The notes below the pieces were generated by a model, which saw only the letters and a program-made list of their open reading frames with translations, ran no database searches and was not told the DNA's origin. Below are positions 20,601 to 31,856 of a stretch of 64,000 nt of DNA, piece by piece. Position 1 is the stretch's first letter, and each line of letters starts with the position of its first letter. The stretch lies in NCBI GenBank assembly GCA_025617745.1, contig CM046869.1:14217168-14281167 (forward strand), written 5' to 3'. The stretch comes from Heliocidaris erythrogramma. Lineage: Eukaryota > Echinodermata > Echinoidea > Camarodonta > Echinometridae. The translations under genes and the position numbers were made by a program.

Positions 20601-23600
20601 TAACATAACGATACGTTTAGACTGTACAATTTACCGCCGAAAAATCGACATAAAGACATTCATATGAGTATACATATCCAGCGACCTATGTTTTTAAATC
20701 CACATCGAGTAGTTGAAATAAATTAAAATTTTTAACGGGAACGTCTCCAATTTACGTTATTAGAAAATTTCTCCTCACTTTTTTTTTCATTCGTTTGGAA
20801 TTAACTAAATTAGTCTTCACAGTTAGTACTTTCGTAAGTTGTTGGCACCATCCATGAAATCTCACCTGTATAACTGCGATGGAATAAATGCCAGGTTATT
20901 GGTAAATGTAAAGTTAGACACAAAAACAAAATTAATTCACTGTTATTGTTAAATTGAATTAAGGAACCACAATGTTTTAGAGCAGTTAGTAAATGGAACA
21001 TGAACAGCAAATTTATATCTTGATAAATGTATCAACGAGTTCATCTAAAATAATGAACTATAATTGCCAAAAATTTGGGAGAAAAACATATTAAATGGGA
21101 GATCATAATGATGTGCTACATGTTCTTCACCTCTGTCTGATATTATTTTGATATGTATCAGGCGATATGATTTAGATATTGAAAAGTAGGGCGGTGCAAT
21201 TCAGTGACTCTTTGACAATTCACAAATTCACCTTGTTAGTGCAGCCAACATATGTTTGGAGAAACATGATTCACGATGAAATATATGCATTTTCATCACT
21301 ACAACAAAAAGTATAAAAGAAGAGGAAAATACATTTATATGACAGAAGCAACAGAATGAAAGATATTGTAAAGCAATTACCAAGATTAACCAATGCCGAA
21401 CCACCAGCACGGTCATTTTATGTTCTTAAGAACGCATACACGTATACATGATATAATTTAACACGAAAGATACATGTACTTATGAAAATTTCCAGTAAAA
21501 ATATGTGTATCACTTTAACACTCTGACAAAGTATCTACGGAAAGAAAATAAAACTTTTTATCACAACATTCATTCAACAACAAAACCTAGAAAAGAAAAG
21601 CCAGAAAGTCATAAACCTACAGTGTACCAGAAGAAAGGGAGCTATGACTAGAACAAATAAAAGAACAGAATTGTAAGATTCAACATACACCATGTTAGAT
21701 GTGAAAATGTGACCAGGCACCACAAAACCACCAAAAGTCGCCAGATGAGATATGAATTTTTAGTTAAGGTCTGATTCTCAAAGAGCAGATTCTCAGCTTT
21801 AAAATGATATACTACTCATTATCATCGGATGTTCCTAACTCACTATACAAAAAAGTCCCTCACAATGTTACTTCTGAGAAATAAGAGTTTAAAGTTTGCA
21901 GTCTATTGAAGCACTCTGACTTGCAAGGGGTTGTGCTAAGGTGACAAAAGGAGGATTATAACTCAATGAAAATTTCTATGAAGGGATTATCAGATTGTCA
22001 TAAAACTTGGCACACTAATTAGTCATATCCTGTTCATTATAGTGCACAAGTATCAAAGCAAGAACTTACTCTGTTTAAGATCAAAATGAGGCAAGTATTC
22101 AGGGTTGTAAAAAAGAACAGTTATACCACAGTGCACAAAGTCCAGAGAAGACACACATAAGTGTAATAAAAAACTGTCAAAAATACCACTTTTAGATTGT
22201 TTGGTGCCTCCAACTTTTGGGATTACTTAGAAAAAAAGTATATCCTTTCAGGAAATACCCAAAACTAAAATTTGACCATGCAAACCAATAGCACATTGAT
22301 TGAGCTCTAACAAAAAATCACACAGTGCGACTTTTTGGTGGTTTTGTGGTGCCTGGTCACAAATTCTTACCCTATATATCACTCTTATGTAGACACCCAT
22401 TAACTAAATAAACTAACTAATCATTCCTACCGATCTTCATACTCGCAAAGCTCTTCATCAATCGCCCTCATCAAAGTGTTTTTGCTTAGACGGGTCACAT
22501 GTCTGCATCATTCGATTGTGGAAGAGTCAAATTAAAAATATGAGAAGGGGATATAGATACAGAAATAATCTGGATTTAAGAGGCGCTTAATATATTCATG
22601 TTTCTTTTAAAGCGTTTGGCAGATGTTAATCTTCAAATCCATAGATAGTCATGTTAAGCCACTTGATTTTCAATTAGTTGTTCATTCTTCAAAATAATTG
22701 ATTCGAAAGATGACTTGTATGAAACACGCAGTTTAAACATGATTCATATAATTTATCTTACCAAGGTATTAATAGGTTATTTTCATAATTTGTAAAGGAC
22801 AAGCGCTTAGAAAAAACCTCCTGAAAATAAGCGAGTGAAAGAGATAATTGTTGTAAGAAGAAAAATAATTATTAAAACATTATTAACAAAGCCCAATCCA
22901 CCCAACGGCAAATTTGCCCCGTTTTCCTTCAATTATTAATGCAATCAATTTCACAATTCCAGTCTTTTGCTTTTAAATGCCCATATGCCAATCGCTCAAA
23001 AGTTGTAATTCTCATCCCGTGACCAATTAAACAAATTCAAGGCTAGATCAGGGGAAAGCACACAAAATGTCATGTCATTTAAAAATAAAAATAATAAACG
23101 GGGAGAAAAAAGTGATACCCAGTGTATGTGTAGTGATGAATTTTAACAATGGAGTCGTGGAAAAGTGGAACACGAGTGATCAATGACGTCAGGCCATGTG
23201 TAGCCAATCAACGGGTGGGTGGAGTTCAAAAGGGGTGTGTCTTTAGAGGCGGATGAATATTACCCGACCGTCTGTTCGCACTGCCTGAGTCCTTGCGTGC
23301 ATGTAACTAAATAATGTAGTGCCAAATTAATGCATAACGTCTTTTTTATTCGTCACTTTGAAGAACTAGCCTAACTTTTCTTTAAAACAACTTGGGGAAA
23401 TAGCAAAAACCAATGCAATTGAACTTTTTAGTCGCACTTCTATGTTATCTGTTACGACTTCTCTATGTTACGAAACTGCCATACTTTTCTCTCGTTCACA
23501 CCCCCCTTTCCCTCTATCGCTCTCTCTGTGTTCCTTTTTTACTCTATGTGTCTCTCTCTCTATATTTTTTTTACCTATATCGCTCTCTTTCTTTGTATCG

Positions 23601-25656
23601 CTTCTACGATCCGCCATTTCTTTTCATAACATTAACTAGTCGAATTTCTTTCAGCAATGAAAGGGATCAGGAAAGAGGTTCAATAGAGGAGACAAATCGA
23701 TGGGACTGCCCTTCTTAAAAACTTATGAAAGCAATAAAGAAACGTCATCAAATTACTTTGAATATATCGTAGGCCTTTATCCCAGAATTACTTTTTTTCA
23801 ACCCTTCCAATTGAACAGTCAGAGAAAGTTAATTGAAAGTGATTATTTCCAGAGTATAATGATTAGACCTTTTATTGGATTTATAATGTCGCAGTAAAAA
23901 AAGAAATTAGTTACGTGACAACGTGTGAATTATAATTTAAAGGTTACGAGCATAACAATAATGTTGATATGCCACTAATCGTATGGAACTGGATTGGTTA
24001 GAATTATGGATTAAAGTGTATGATGAATACTAAATTTGTATTCAATAGTATAAAAATCATTAAAATTTAATTCAAATACAGTCATGCTTGAGAAAGGCAT
24101 GAATGCTTCTCCATCTTGAAATGAAAAGCTTAATAATTACATTTTCCAGGTGAGCCTGCCATTAAATATGCAATTGAACTGCTTTGAGAGTTTCAAAACT
24201 ATATTATCATTATTGTGTTTGATATCTGTTAGAGCATGCATGGTATTTTCTATTTATCTAGCCGCGTTCTTTTAATGTTTTGCTCTTATTTCACTCTTAT
24301 CTTGATATCATAATTATTTCCTGATCAGGATAGTGAAGATACTTACCCAAAGGCAACGGGTAGCGTATGATTGTCAGTTGTTGCGGGGAAGTGAGTTGAT
24401 TTCCAAAGAGCATGCGGTCCATTCGGCGGACTGCCAAACTGCAAGGCACTGTGGTTAACGTCACTGACGTTCCCTGGTGACGCAGTGGTTGGACTGGTCA
24501 TCAGAGGCTTGTGGAATGCTGGCTGGAAGCTGTTGTTCAGTGGAATAGCGGATCCTGTTCCGGTTGGCGTGCAGCTCTGATGTTTTAGTGGGTGCGACGC
24601 TGCGTCATCCGTCGCGGTTAATTTGGTTGGCAGTTTCGACGACATGATATGGTCGCTGTCCCGCGTCGGTCTGGGTGCAGACGACGGTCCTGGCACTCGA
24701 GAAGAATGGATACCCATCCAGTGACTATACACCTGCCGCTTTCGATTGGCCGCTTCCGTAAGCGAGCAGTACCGCGGTAAGGACGTCGATTCGTTATGGA
24801 CTGCGGTATGCTGTGAGGAAACCGCTGGTGGTAGAGTGCTTCCTGATGATACGCTGGTTGCGTCTGTCCTGCTCTGTTCACTTCTTGATTCAGAGTTTTG
24901 TCTTTGACGCGACTGTGCAGGACGCTGACCTTCTGATCTCTCTCCAGATGACACTGGTTGTAACTGCGCTGTTGTCAACCGCGCGTCCTGCTTCGGTTGT
25001 ACGTTATCAACGTTGAAGCCCGCTTCCGCAGAAGCATCTCCTGCGTAGTAAATGCTTATCCTGCGCCCATAGGAAGTGTCATGAGCCGCCAACTTTTCTA
25101 GGGGTCCTCCGCAGGTGTGGAACCTACGATACTGCTCCATGTACTTCTTAGGGTTGTGGTAATGTCGGAACTCGAAATCCATAGTCATGGCCTTCACGCG
25201 ACTCGCCACTCGCGAGTTCACCGACAACCGTCTCACCTGTACCTCAAGGTCGCTCTTTGACGTACCCTTTATCCTCTGTCCATTTTTCCCAGGTGAGGGC
25301 GCCACACGTCGGTATTGCACTTTTGGGTCTGGGACCCATCCACAGAGGTCATCAAGGTATCTGGCAAGATGGTGGGATATTGTTCTGGCGTCCCACGAGA
25401 AATCAGGTTCTGTGACGTCCTCATCCTCGAGCTCGAACTCGTGCAGTGTTCTTGTGATCGTGCGATCACGGACGAACGAGGGACATTCGACTTCAGCAGT
25501 TCCCTCGTCCTCTTCGCTCGATTGTTCTGAGAGTCTTGGCGCATTGTGAATCGGGGAGACAGGAACGCTTGCGGACGAGGAACTCGATTCTGAAGAAGAC
25601 GACGATGCTGAACTGCTGGACGACACCGAGGCTGACCTGGTTGACGAACCTCTCAT
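17697..25656 (-). CDS. Unidentified four-exon gene, serine-rich protein of 696 residues
   Basis: Coding parts in transcript order: 25656-24347, 20085-19929, 18761-18204, 17762-17697. Phases join exactly (2, 0, 0) through GTAAGT, GTGAGA and GTAAGA donors and TTGCAG, TTTAAAG and CCTGCAG acceptors. The first coding exon probably starts at 25695, since an open frame runs up to a CACAG acceptor there; I chose the ATG at 25656 (MRGSSTRS). Residues 9-36 are almost pure serine. An acidic stretch (SSEEDEG) follows, then a better-ordered part at about 60-205 with FSWDARTISHHLARYLDDL and YHNPKKYMEQYRRF. The rest is Ser/Pro/Thr-rich with short helices (DFYSHLLQAAHYLRL in exon 2). There is no signal peptide or membrane segment. 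From memory the 60-120 part faintly recalls the FAM217 family, which is not enough to name it. GC content and codon use are clearly higher than in the surrounding DNA, as expected of a real gene. Confidence 0.8.
18971..19200 (+). mobile_element. tRNA-derived SINE
   Basis: The tRNA-like head has a B box GGGTTCGATCC at 19027-19037. The body is CCTGCATAACAATGCTGGGG, and the tail holds GGGTAAATAAGACCCAATAAA. Its 3' part matches the SINE remainder at 16930. It is in an intron-flanking position, just upstream of exon 18761-18204 of the minus-strand gene. Confidence 0.75.
19709..19900. repeat. Foldback repeat next to a coding exon
   Basis: Inverted AAGGATCACTTCG (19748-19760) and CGAAGTGATCCTT (about 19849-19861) lie inside outer inverted GAGTGGAAATCCACTC and TTTCCACTC motifs. 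The element ends about 30 bp from the donor side of exon 19929-20085. Confidence 0.65.
21708..22361. mobile_element. MITE with 33-bp inverted ends
   Basis: TGTGACCAGGCACCACAAAA is inverted at the right end as TTTTGTGGTGCCTGGTCACA. The inverted match covers about 33 bp, through CCACCAAAAGTCGC. The interior is AT-rich and noncoding. It lies in the large intron between the first two coding exons of the minus-strand gene. Confidence 0.85.
23184..23208. promoter_or_regulatory. CRE and CCAAT cluster in the large intron
   Basis: A full CRE palindrome TGACGTCA (23184-23191) is followed 12 bp later by CCAAT (23204-23208), then GGGTGGGTGG and GGGGTGTGTC (KLF-like). These lie in a locally GC-richer patch of about 150 bp. 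It could be an internal promoter or enhancer; no transcript is visible from sequence alone. Confidence 0.35.
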
Positions 25657-26647
25657 GACTGTCTCTCTAGTAAAGACCCAATCCCGTAAGCTTACCTGTG
25701 CATGAACAAACAAATAAAAATAAGACCACAATCAATATATATTCATAATATGAAAATGGATTAATAAACAGTTTTTCCATATTTGTACTCAAAATATTAG
25801 GAATATTCTAAAACATTGTCTCGACATGTACCGAGGGTTGTTTTATGCGACACAATCATGTTCCGGCAGTCAATATCTTACACTGACCGACTTAATTCTT
25901 ACCTTCAACCCTGGACCAATCCCCTACGATTTTTGCATAATATATGGTCAAATGCTCGAATACGACACCTCTTTTATCCATTTCTAATGTTTTATTTTTT
26001 AACCTTACCATGCTTATAATAAAAGGATATATACTGAAATGTCAAAAATCCACTATGTAGGCTAGCTCATAGAGAAACACTTATAATCAAAGTGTGCTGC
26101 CTATTGATCATCATGGTTCAAAAACAGTTTTACTTGTGACAGTGCAATTTAATTGCATGACGGACCTATATTTATTACATACTTTTTTATTTTTTATGTT
26201 GAACGTTATGATAACACCATATTCGTTGTTCAAATGTAAACAATGGACACGTGTAATATACAAATGCATTGGGTCATTGAGAGTTTCATTGATAGTCCTG
26301 TCATAAAGGTCATAACAATATTCACAATTCTGCAATGACTGACTAGCCCATGAACAGGAATTAATGTACCAACATAGAGCAGGTGCACCTTTTGGGCATT
26401 ACGATCTGGAGCAGCTATTTTACTTGTTTATCTGCTAATATTACTCTGATCTGTGAGCTCATTCTCGAGGAAAAGGGAAAACTTATCCAGGGGCATCGAT
26501 TTTGAAGGCAGTTGCACTTGCACCCCCAGTAATTTCGAACTGTGTAGGCTTTATATCGTTTAATCTTGATGAGAGCGTGTCTTCCCCCCCCCCCCCCCCC
26601 CCTTCGCACATATAAATACAATCCAGAAGACTGGTCCCAAAAATATA

Positions 26648-26956
26648 ACATTGTCGTAGTCGAATGGTTTAAACACTTGACTGGAGTTGCGAAGGTCGTG
26701 GGTTCGATTCCCAGCACAGCACTTACGTTTTTAAGCAATGCATTGTATCTGCATTCCTTCTCTCCAGCCAGGTGTTAAATGGGTACCCGGTAGGACGCGA
26801 AAGTCATTGTGGTTTGATAAACGTCTGCATATATATAGGTGTATATATTGTGTGTGGACAAGCCTGAGTCCGATGACCGATGAAATATGTCTGTAAAGCG
26901 CTTAGAGACATCGTTGATGATTGTATAGGCGCTATATAAATCCAGAATATTATCAT
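26648..26956 (+). mobile_element. tRNA-derived SINE
   Basis: The head has a B box GGTTCGATTCC at 26701-26711. The body holds CAGCCAGGTGTTAAATGGGTACCCGG split over the conserved GTACCCGGTAGG motif. The tail holds GTAAAGCGCTTAGAGACATC and GGCGCTATATAAAT. It is preceded by a long poly-C tract (about 26585-26602). Confidence 0.85.
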
Positions 26957-27074
26957 AGGAGTCGATCATAATAATGAGAGATTGATATGTCTCTATTATA
27001 GGCTAGCTCCTGTGTATATAAATTTAAGCTGTTTTGTTTAATCAACACAACAGATGACAGTCAATAAGGCTAAC

Positions 27075-27349
27075 ACACTATGAACACGATGACAATTAAA
27101 GAGAACTGACAAAATATACAGCTCCTCATTGTACCTCCACAATTGCTCTGGCAGACAAAAGAACATCCCTTCATTGCTATTATGTAAAATAAGTAGAACA
27201 GGTGAATATGCATGTGACACCTGTTCTATATATTTTTACATAATAGCAATCAAGACATGTTCTTTTGTCTACCAGAGCAATTGTGGAAGGTACAGTGAGG
27301 AGCTGTATATTTTGTCCACTCATTTTTTGTTCGCCATGCTCATAGTGAC
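27075..27349. mobile_element. Foldback element, second copy of the 9425-9692 unit
   Basis: Starts CACTATGAACACGATGACAA and ends with the inverted CATGCTCATAGTG. Both arms carry CTCCTCATTG and CACAATTGCTCTGG. Identity to the copy inside the ABCF1 intron is high by eye. Confidence 0.85.
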
Positions 27350-27608
27350 ATTTATCTGCTTATCGACGTCTTATAACATGACAATCATTACAGCATAGAA
27401 TATTTCAGTAAACGTTTAGCAATGAAATATACGGTGGTGCAGGCCCATATCGGCCTATATGATACATTCTGCAAACTATAGTTCTCATTGTTATGTTTTA
27501 GTGATACATATTGATATGGATATTACAACTAAATCGCTATCATTTCAGTCAAAGTCAGACATTTGAGGAAAGAGCTAGTAACAGATGAATATGACAGAAT
27601 ATACTTAC

Positions 27609-27880
27609 ATGGCTACGTACGGTTATATGTCACTCTAATTCCAGTATAAGAAGTACGTCTTGATTTCGTCCCGAGGCAAGCTTGGTTCATCTTCGCCACA
27701 CTATTGCAGATCATGCGCTGAAAAATCTCATTTATAATATTCCACAATTTTGGGAAAGTACAACGCTGAACTTTTCGAAATACTCGTCGTGTGTGTTTGC
27801 GACTGAGTTTGAAAGTGATTCGACAGTCGTACACCAAACACACGGTGGGTCACAAAACGTCAAACTTTAACCTCAATCAC
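27609..27880 (-). other. Possible 5' noncoding exon of the minus-strand gene
   Basis: A CpG-richer patch ends on the minus strand in a strong donor, CCAT|GTAAGTAT, at 27609/27608. No in-frame coding joins to the exon at 25695. The start at about 27880 is a guess. The proposal rests only on the donor, the composition and the position upstream of the 25695 acceptor. Confidence 0.25.
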
Positions 27881-28048
27881 GTACAAGTTCAGCCTAGGTC
27901 GAGAAGAAAAAAAACAATATTAATACTTGTCAACAAAATGAAATAACGGTTTCGTATTGAGCGCAGCCGTATAAAAGACGAGTGCATGAGGTCGTATTGC
28001 GAATAGTTGCTCATACTGGTCATAGATCAGTCGAGACCACTGCTGTGC

Positions 28049-28063
28049 ATTGCCCGTGGCAAC
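28049..28063. promoter_or_regulatory. RFX-type X-box candidate
   Basis: ATTGCC-CGT-GGCAAC is an almost perfect imperfect palindrome matching the RFX X-box layout (two half sites with a 3-bp spacer). It lies about 170 bp upstream, in minus-strand terms, of the proposed first exon of the unidentified gene. Confidence 0.4.
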
Positions 28064-28767
28064 TCTCCAGGCACGGCTCTTCTTTGAATCAAAACGAATG
28101 GTATGCGGTCTCCTTTTGTCATGTGTCTTTTTTTTATCGCGACCGAATAAATCGATCCAACGGAAGCGTCGTTCATCTGATCAGTTCCTTTGAGAGAAGA
28201 TCTTCAGCGTTAACCAGATCCAATCGAAACTTTCGATGTTTATACGAATTATACCCATCGAGGCTAAATCGGATTATTCCATGATGCGTCGCGTTTCACA
28301 GCTGCGGTGGGATCTGTTAATAGCAGAATGTAAAAGGTTTTTTCTCTCAAAGTTTTTTGAGAGTCGAGAGAAACGTACTTCAGTTGTACAGAGAGAGTAC
28401 TTGGCCCGATGTGTCCTCCGTTTGTTTGTAAACTGAATATGAAGCGTAAATGACGCGGGGGACATCGATAGCACACGATTCAATAAAGTCCTTTTTGTTC
28501 GGTTGTTTGAAGGGGGTCTGATGTCACTCCATCCACTTGTTATTCGGATAATACTATTGTTGTCCCCATGAGCGCTTTTGGACTTTATTTAGCTCAGCAT
28601 GCAGTCAACACGTAGTTCAAATTATAGTTTTATAATAGCGCCATCTGTGTGAAGAATCATATAACTTTTTAACCCAAGGGAGAAATAATTGGGAATGATC
28701 ACAGGAGTTCTGTGGGAATGATTCATAATACGCGACACCTGATCTTCATGGGTGTACTATGGCGACC

Positions 28768-28897
28768 GTACACAGCAAAAACTGTGGTGTTAACTGGTGT
28801 ACATAGAGGACCACACCAGTCATTTTACACCCTAGGGTGTGGTCCTCTATTAACACCAACTGGTGTCAGTTTTAACACCCCATTTTTTGCAGTGTAC
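28768..28897. mobile_element. Short MITE with GTACAC(A/T)GCAAAAA ends
   Basis: Ends GTACACAGCAAAAAC and TTTTTTGCAGTGTAC are inverted. Inner arms carry GGTGTTAACTGGTGT and GAGGACCACACC with their inverses, so most of the 130 bp folds back. Confidence 0.85.
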
Positions 28898-29184
28898 AAA
28901 TTAGGTCCCTAGTCCAAACATTCCCTTTTTTAAATTCTCTCCTACAAGTTCCTTCTCTCTCCCAAGCATAGGCCTACTTTCTGTAATGTCGTCAATATGA
29001 CCTACCATATTATTTCTTTCCATCTCTACTCCAAATATACTTTAGTATGACCTATATACAGTCAAGAAACAGGAAACTTAGACTCAACACTAAATATCCT
29101 TGCTATTATTTCATTATAAAAACAATGGAGAGGACAGCTAATTGCGATATATCGATTATCTAAAACGTTCATGAAAAAATATAT

Positions 29185-29460
29185 AATAATAATTATACAT
29201 TGCATTTATAATGCGCTTAATACAAATGTTTCTAAGCGCCGAAGTATTATTACCCCCCGGCTGTAGCTGTAGGCTACCGAATTCGGTGCTCACAGCATTT
29301 CAAGGAATAAATTCCTACGGGGTACCCATTTACTACACCTGGGAAGAGAGTGGCAAATGTAGATTAATGTCTTGCCAAAGGACATTAGTGCCGCGGCGGG
29401 ACTCGAACCGCAAACCATGAGATCCACAGTCCGGTGACGTATCCACTAGACCACGACACC
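29185..29460 (-). mobile_element. tRNA-derived SINE, minus strand
   Basis: Read on the minus strand it opens GGTGTCGTGGTCTAGTGGAT (A box) and has a GGTTCGAGTCC B box (about 29398-29408). The CTTTGGCAAGACATTAATC body and GGGTACCC follow, and it ends in an AT-rich tail after AAGCGCATTATAAATGC. It is the same family as the copy at 30822-31112, in the opposite orientation. Confidence 0.9.
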
Positions 29461-30821
29461 TCTATCTAAAAGCTCTTACTGATAGAAACATAAGACAAAA
29501 CATCTCCAAACTTTGCATAAGCTCACATTATAACCTACAAGTCGCCCTCACAAAATACCAGCGGATATACGGTTTTATGAAGAATGCAGTATCAAATCAA
29601 ATCAAATTCGTATTTACTTCATTTCCAAAAGGAAGAAAAGACAATATGGCATTATTGTTACAGAAAATATGAAAAATATATGTACAAATTCAATTTGTAT
29701 GCAGACAGTAGGAGCCGAATTATGTCATGCAATGAGAAGTTTAGAATACTAAAATGTTTTATGTTGTTTATCAATCTTAAAGCGATCGATGATAACTTTG
29801 CAAACAAAAACAGTTTGGAGAAATTCATATTTATAATGTCACTCAAAGAAAACGCCCTCATATAAAAGAATTTGCCATTTTTTTACGATATGTTATTGAT
29901 CAACGTGGTAAACTTAAAATTGTTTATTCTATGCCATATATGTATATAAATGTAGTTCTTTTAATGGCTCTTTTTCTCATCACCTACAAGTACTTAAAAA
30001 TAATTTATATTTCATGAAAGAGCATGTCTAGTTGATAAATTATGAGTATTCTGTTTTTGTTTTTATTTACGTTTTGAATGCTATACTCATGCACTCACGA
30101 TATATTGTTCTGTTTTTGTCATGTGTTACGATTATTATTATTGTTCTGATTATTGATGTTCTATGTTAACAAAATATTGATGAATAATATGTCAATGAAG
30201 TCAATGATTAAATACATACATACATACATATAGATTTAATAAAAGGCACTCACATTGTAGTATATCATGTTTCCATTTTTGACACCTGATCAATACAATG
30301 CGACCATACAGAGCTGAACATGCAGTAACATTTGTTCTGATTCTAACGGTCGAATTTGCATCTGCCCAAGTTTTAGCTCTCTCTCTCTCTCTCTCCCTCA
30401 GTCGCTTTCTCTCTCTTATGCTTCATTGGGGCTCCTCGTTTGCCTTTTTCAAAATACTGTTATCCTTTGTTATCATTATACACATGTACATAAAAGATAA
30501 ATATATGAATGAGTACATGTACAGTACATGTACTCAGTCAGCCTAGTGTTACTGTTGTTATTTATACCATTGTTGAAAGAAAGTGTTAATGTTATTGTGT
30601 TTGTTACTTATTATTGGAAGAAAGACAAATGAATAAACTTGAAACTTGAAGCGTATTATAGTCATTCGACGCGACATTATACTCAAACAGAAAATGTCAG
30701 TTTTCCCCGACATTTTTAAATGTAAGAGTCGAGGAATATTTGATGAAATTTATTCATTAAAAAGCAAAGCATATGCAGGATTTTCTTAGTACCCACAGTT
30801 TCATGAATTCGACTTTCATAT

Positions 30822-31112
30822 GGGTGTCGTGGTCTAGTGGATACGTCACCGGACTGTGGCTCACATGGTTCGCGGTTCGAATCCCGCCACGGCGCTAATG
30901 TCCTTTGGCAAGACATTCATCTACATTTGCCACTCTCCACCCAGGTGAAGTAAATGGGTACCCGGTAGGAAGAAATTCCTTGAATGCTTTAGCGCCTATC
31001 ATGGCAGCTCGGCTAAAGCCGGGGTAATAATGTGATACTTTGTATTAAGCGCAGTAGAGTATATTCATATAGTAGCTGCGCTATATAAATGGAACATACT
31101 ATTATTATTATC
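30822..31112 (+). mobile_element. tRNA-derived SINE, plus strand
   Basis: The head GGTGTCGTGGTCTAGTGGAT has an A box, and the B box GGTTCGAATCC is at 30874-30884. The body is CCTTTGGCAAGACATTCATC, CACCCAGGTGAAGTAAATGG and GGTACCCGGTAGG. The tail is GCGCTATATAAATGG followed by an ATT-type simple repeat. It looks complete. Confidence 0.92.
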
Positions 31113-31856
31113 GTGTGTCTGTATATGAACAAAAGATGAAAAGAATTTAAAAGAATATACACATGAAAATCTGTATTGCATTATAAAAGACAAAGTGCAA
31201 CTTTTTTAGCACCGACTGTAATAAAAGTGTTGATTTTTTTCCCGTCATAGAAACATACTTTTTCACAAATAACCATTCAAAATGTGCATGGGTAAGAAAA
31301 TTTTGCATACTTTGCTTTTTGAATATTTCTTTTTAATCAAACACTTATGTGGAGTTATTTGAAACATAGCAGGGGGACTTACTTTTTGGGTTGAATATCT
31401 GTGGCGACTTTCCCAACTGCTGTACACTATCAATTTACGGTTCTATCTTAAATGCTTTCATTTTTCTTGGGGCTGTACTAAAAATATATCATGAATAGCA
31501 TGTTATTCTTGGGTTTTTTTGCAAAGAAGCAAAAAGGTCCAATCTGTATTATAAGTTTTGAAAAATATATTTTAGTCATGTTCTAATTGTGTATTGGAAC
31601 AATTGGGAAAAAAAGTGTCCGACTATACATCACAGTATAACGATCGATTTGCCTATAGAAATTTCATTTTGTTTCAGTGATATACTGATTACAACTTTTA
31701 CATATTATTGAATATTGAATTGTATAATTGATTTTTGTCAGAATCAAATGTTCTGTTCTGTTCTGTTGGAAATGAAATAAAACTGAAACTGAAACATAAT
31801 TCGTTATACACGAACGTAATCATGGTAATTTTTTTTTAATGAAATGTTTCAAATAG

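Noticed and set aside
27965-27980. TATAAAAG as a plus-strand TATA box
   Set aside because: No gene or splice donor follows on the plus strand; a lone TATA-like match in AT-rich DNA is not informative.
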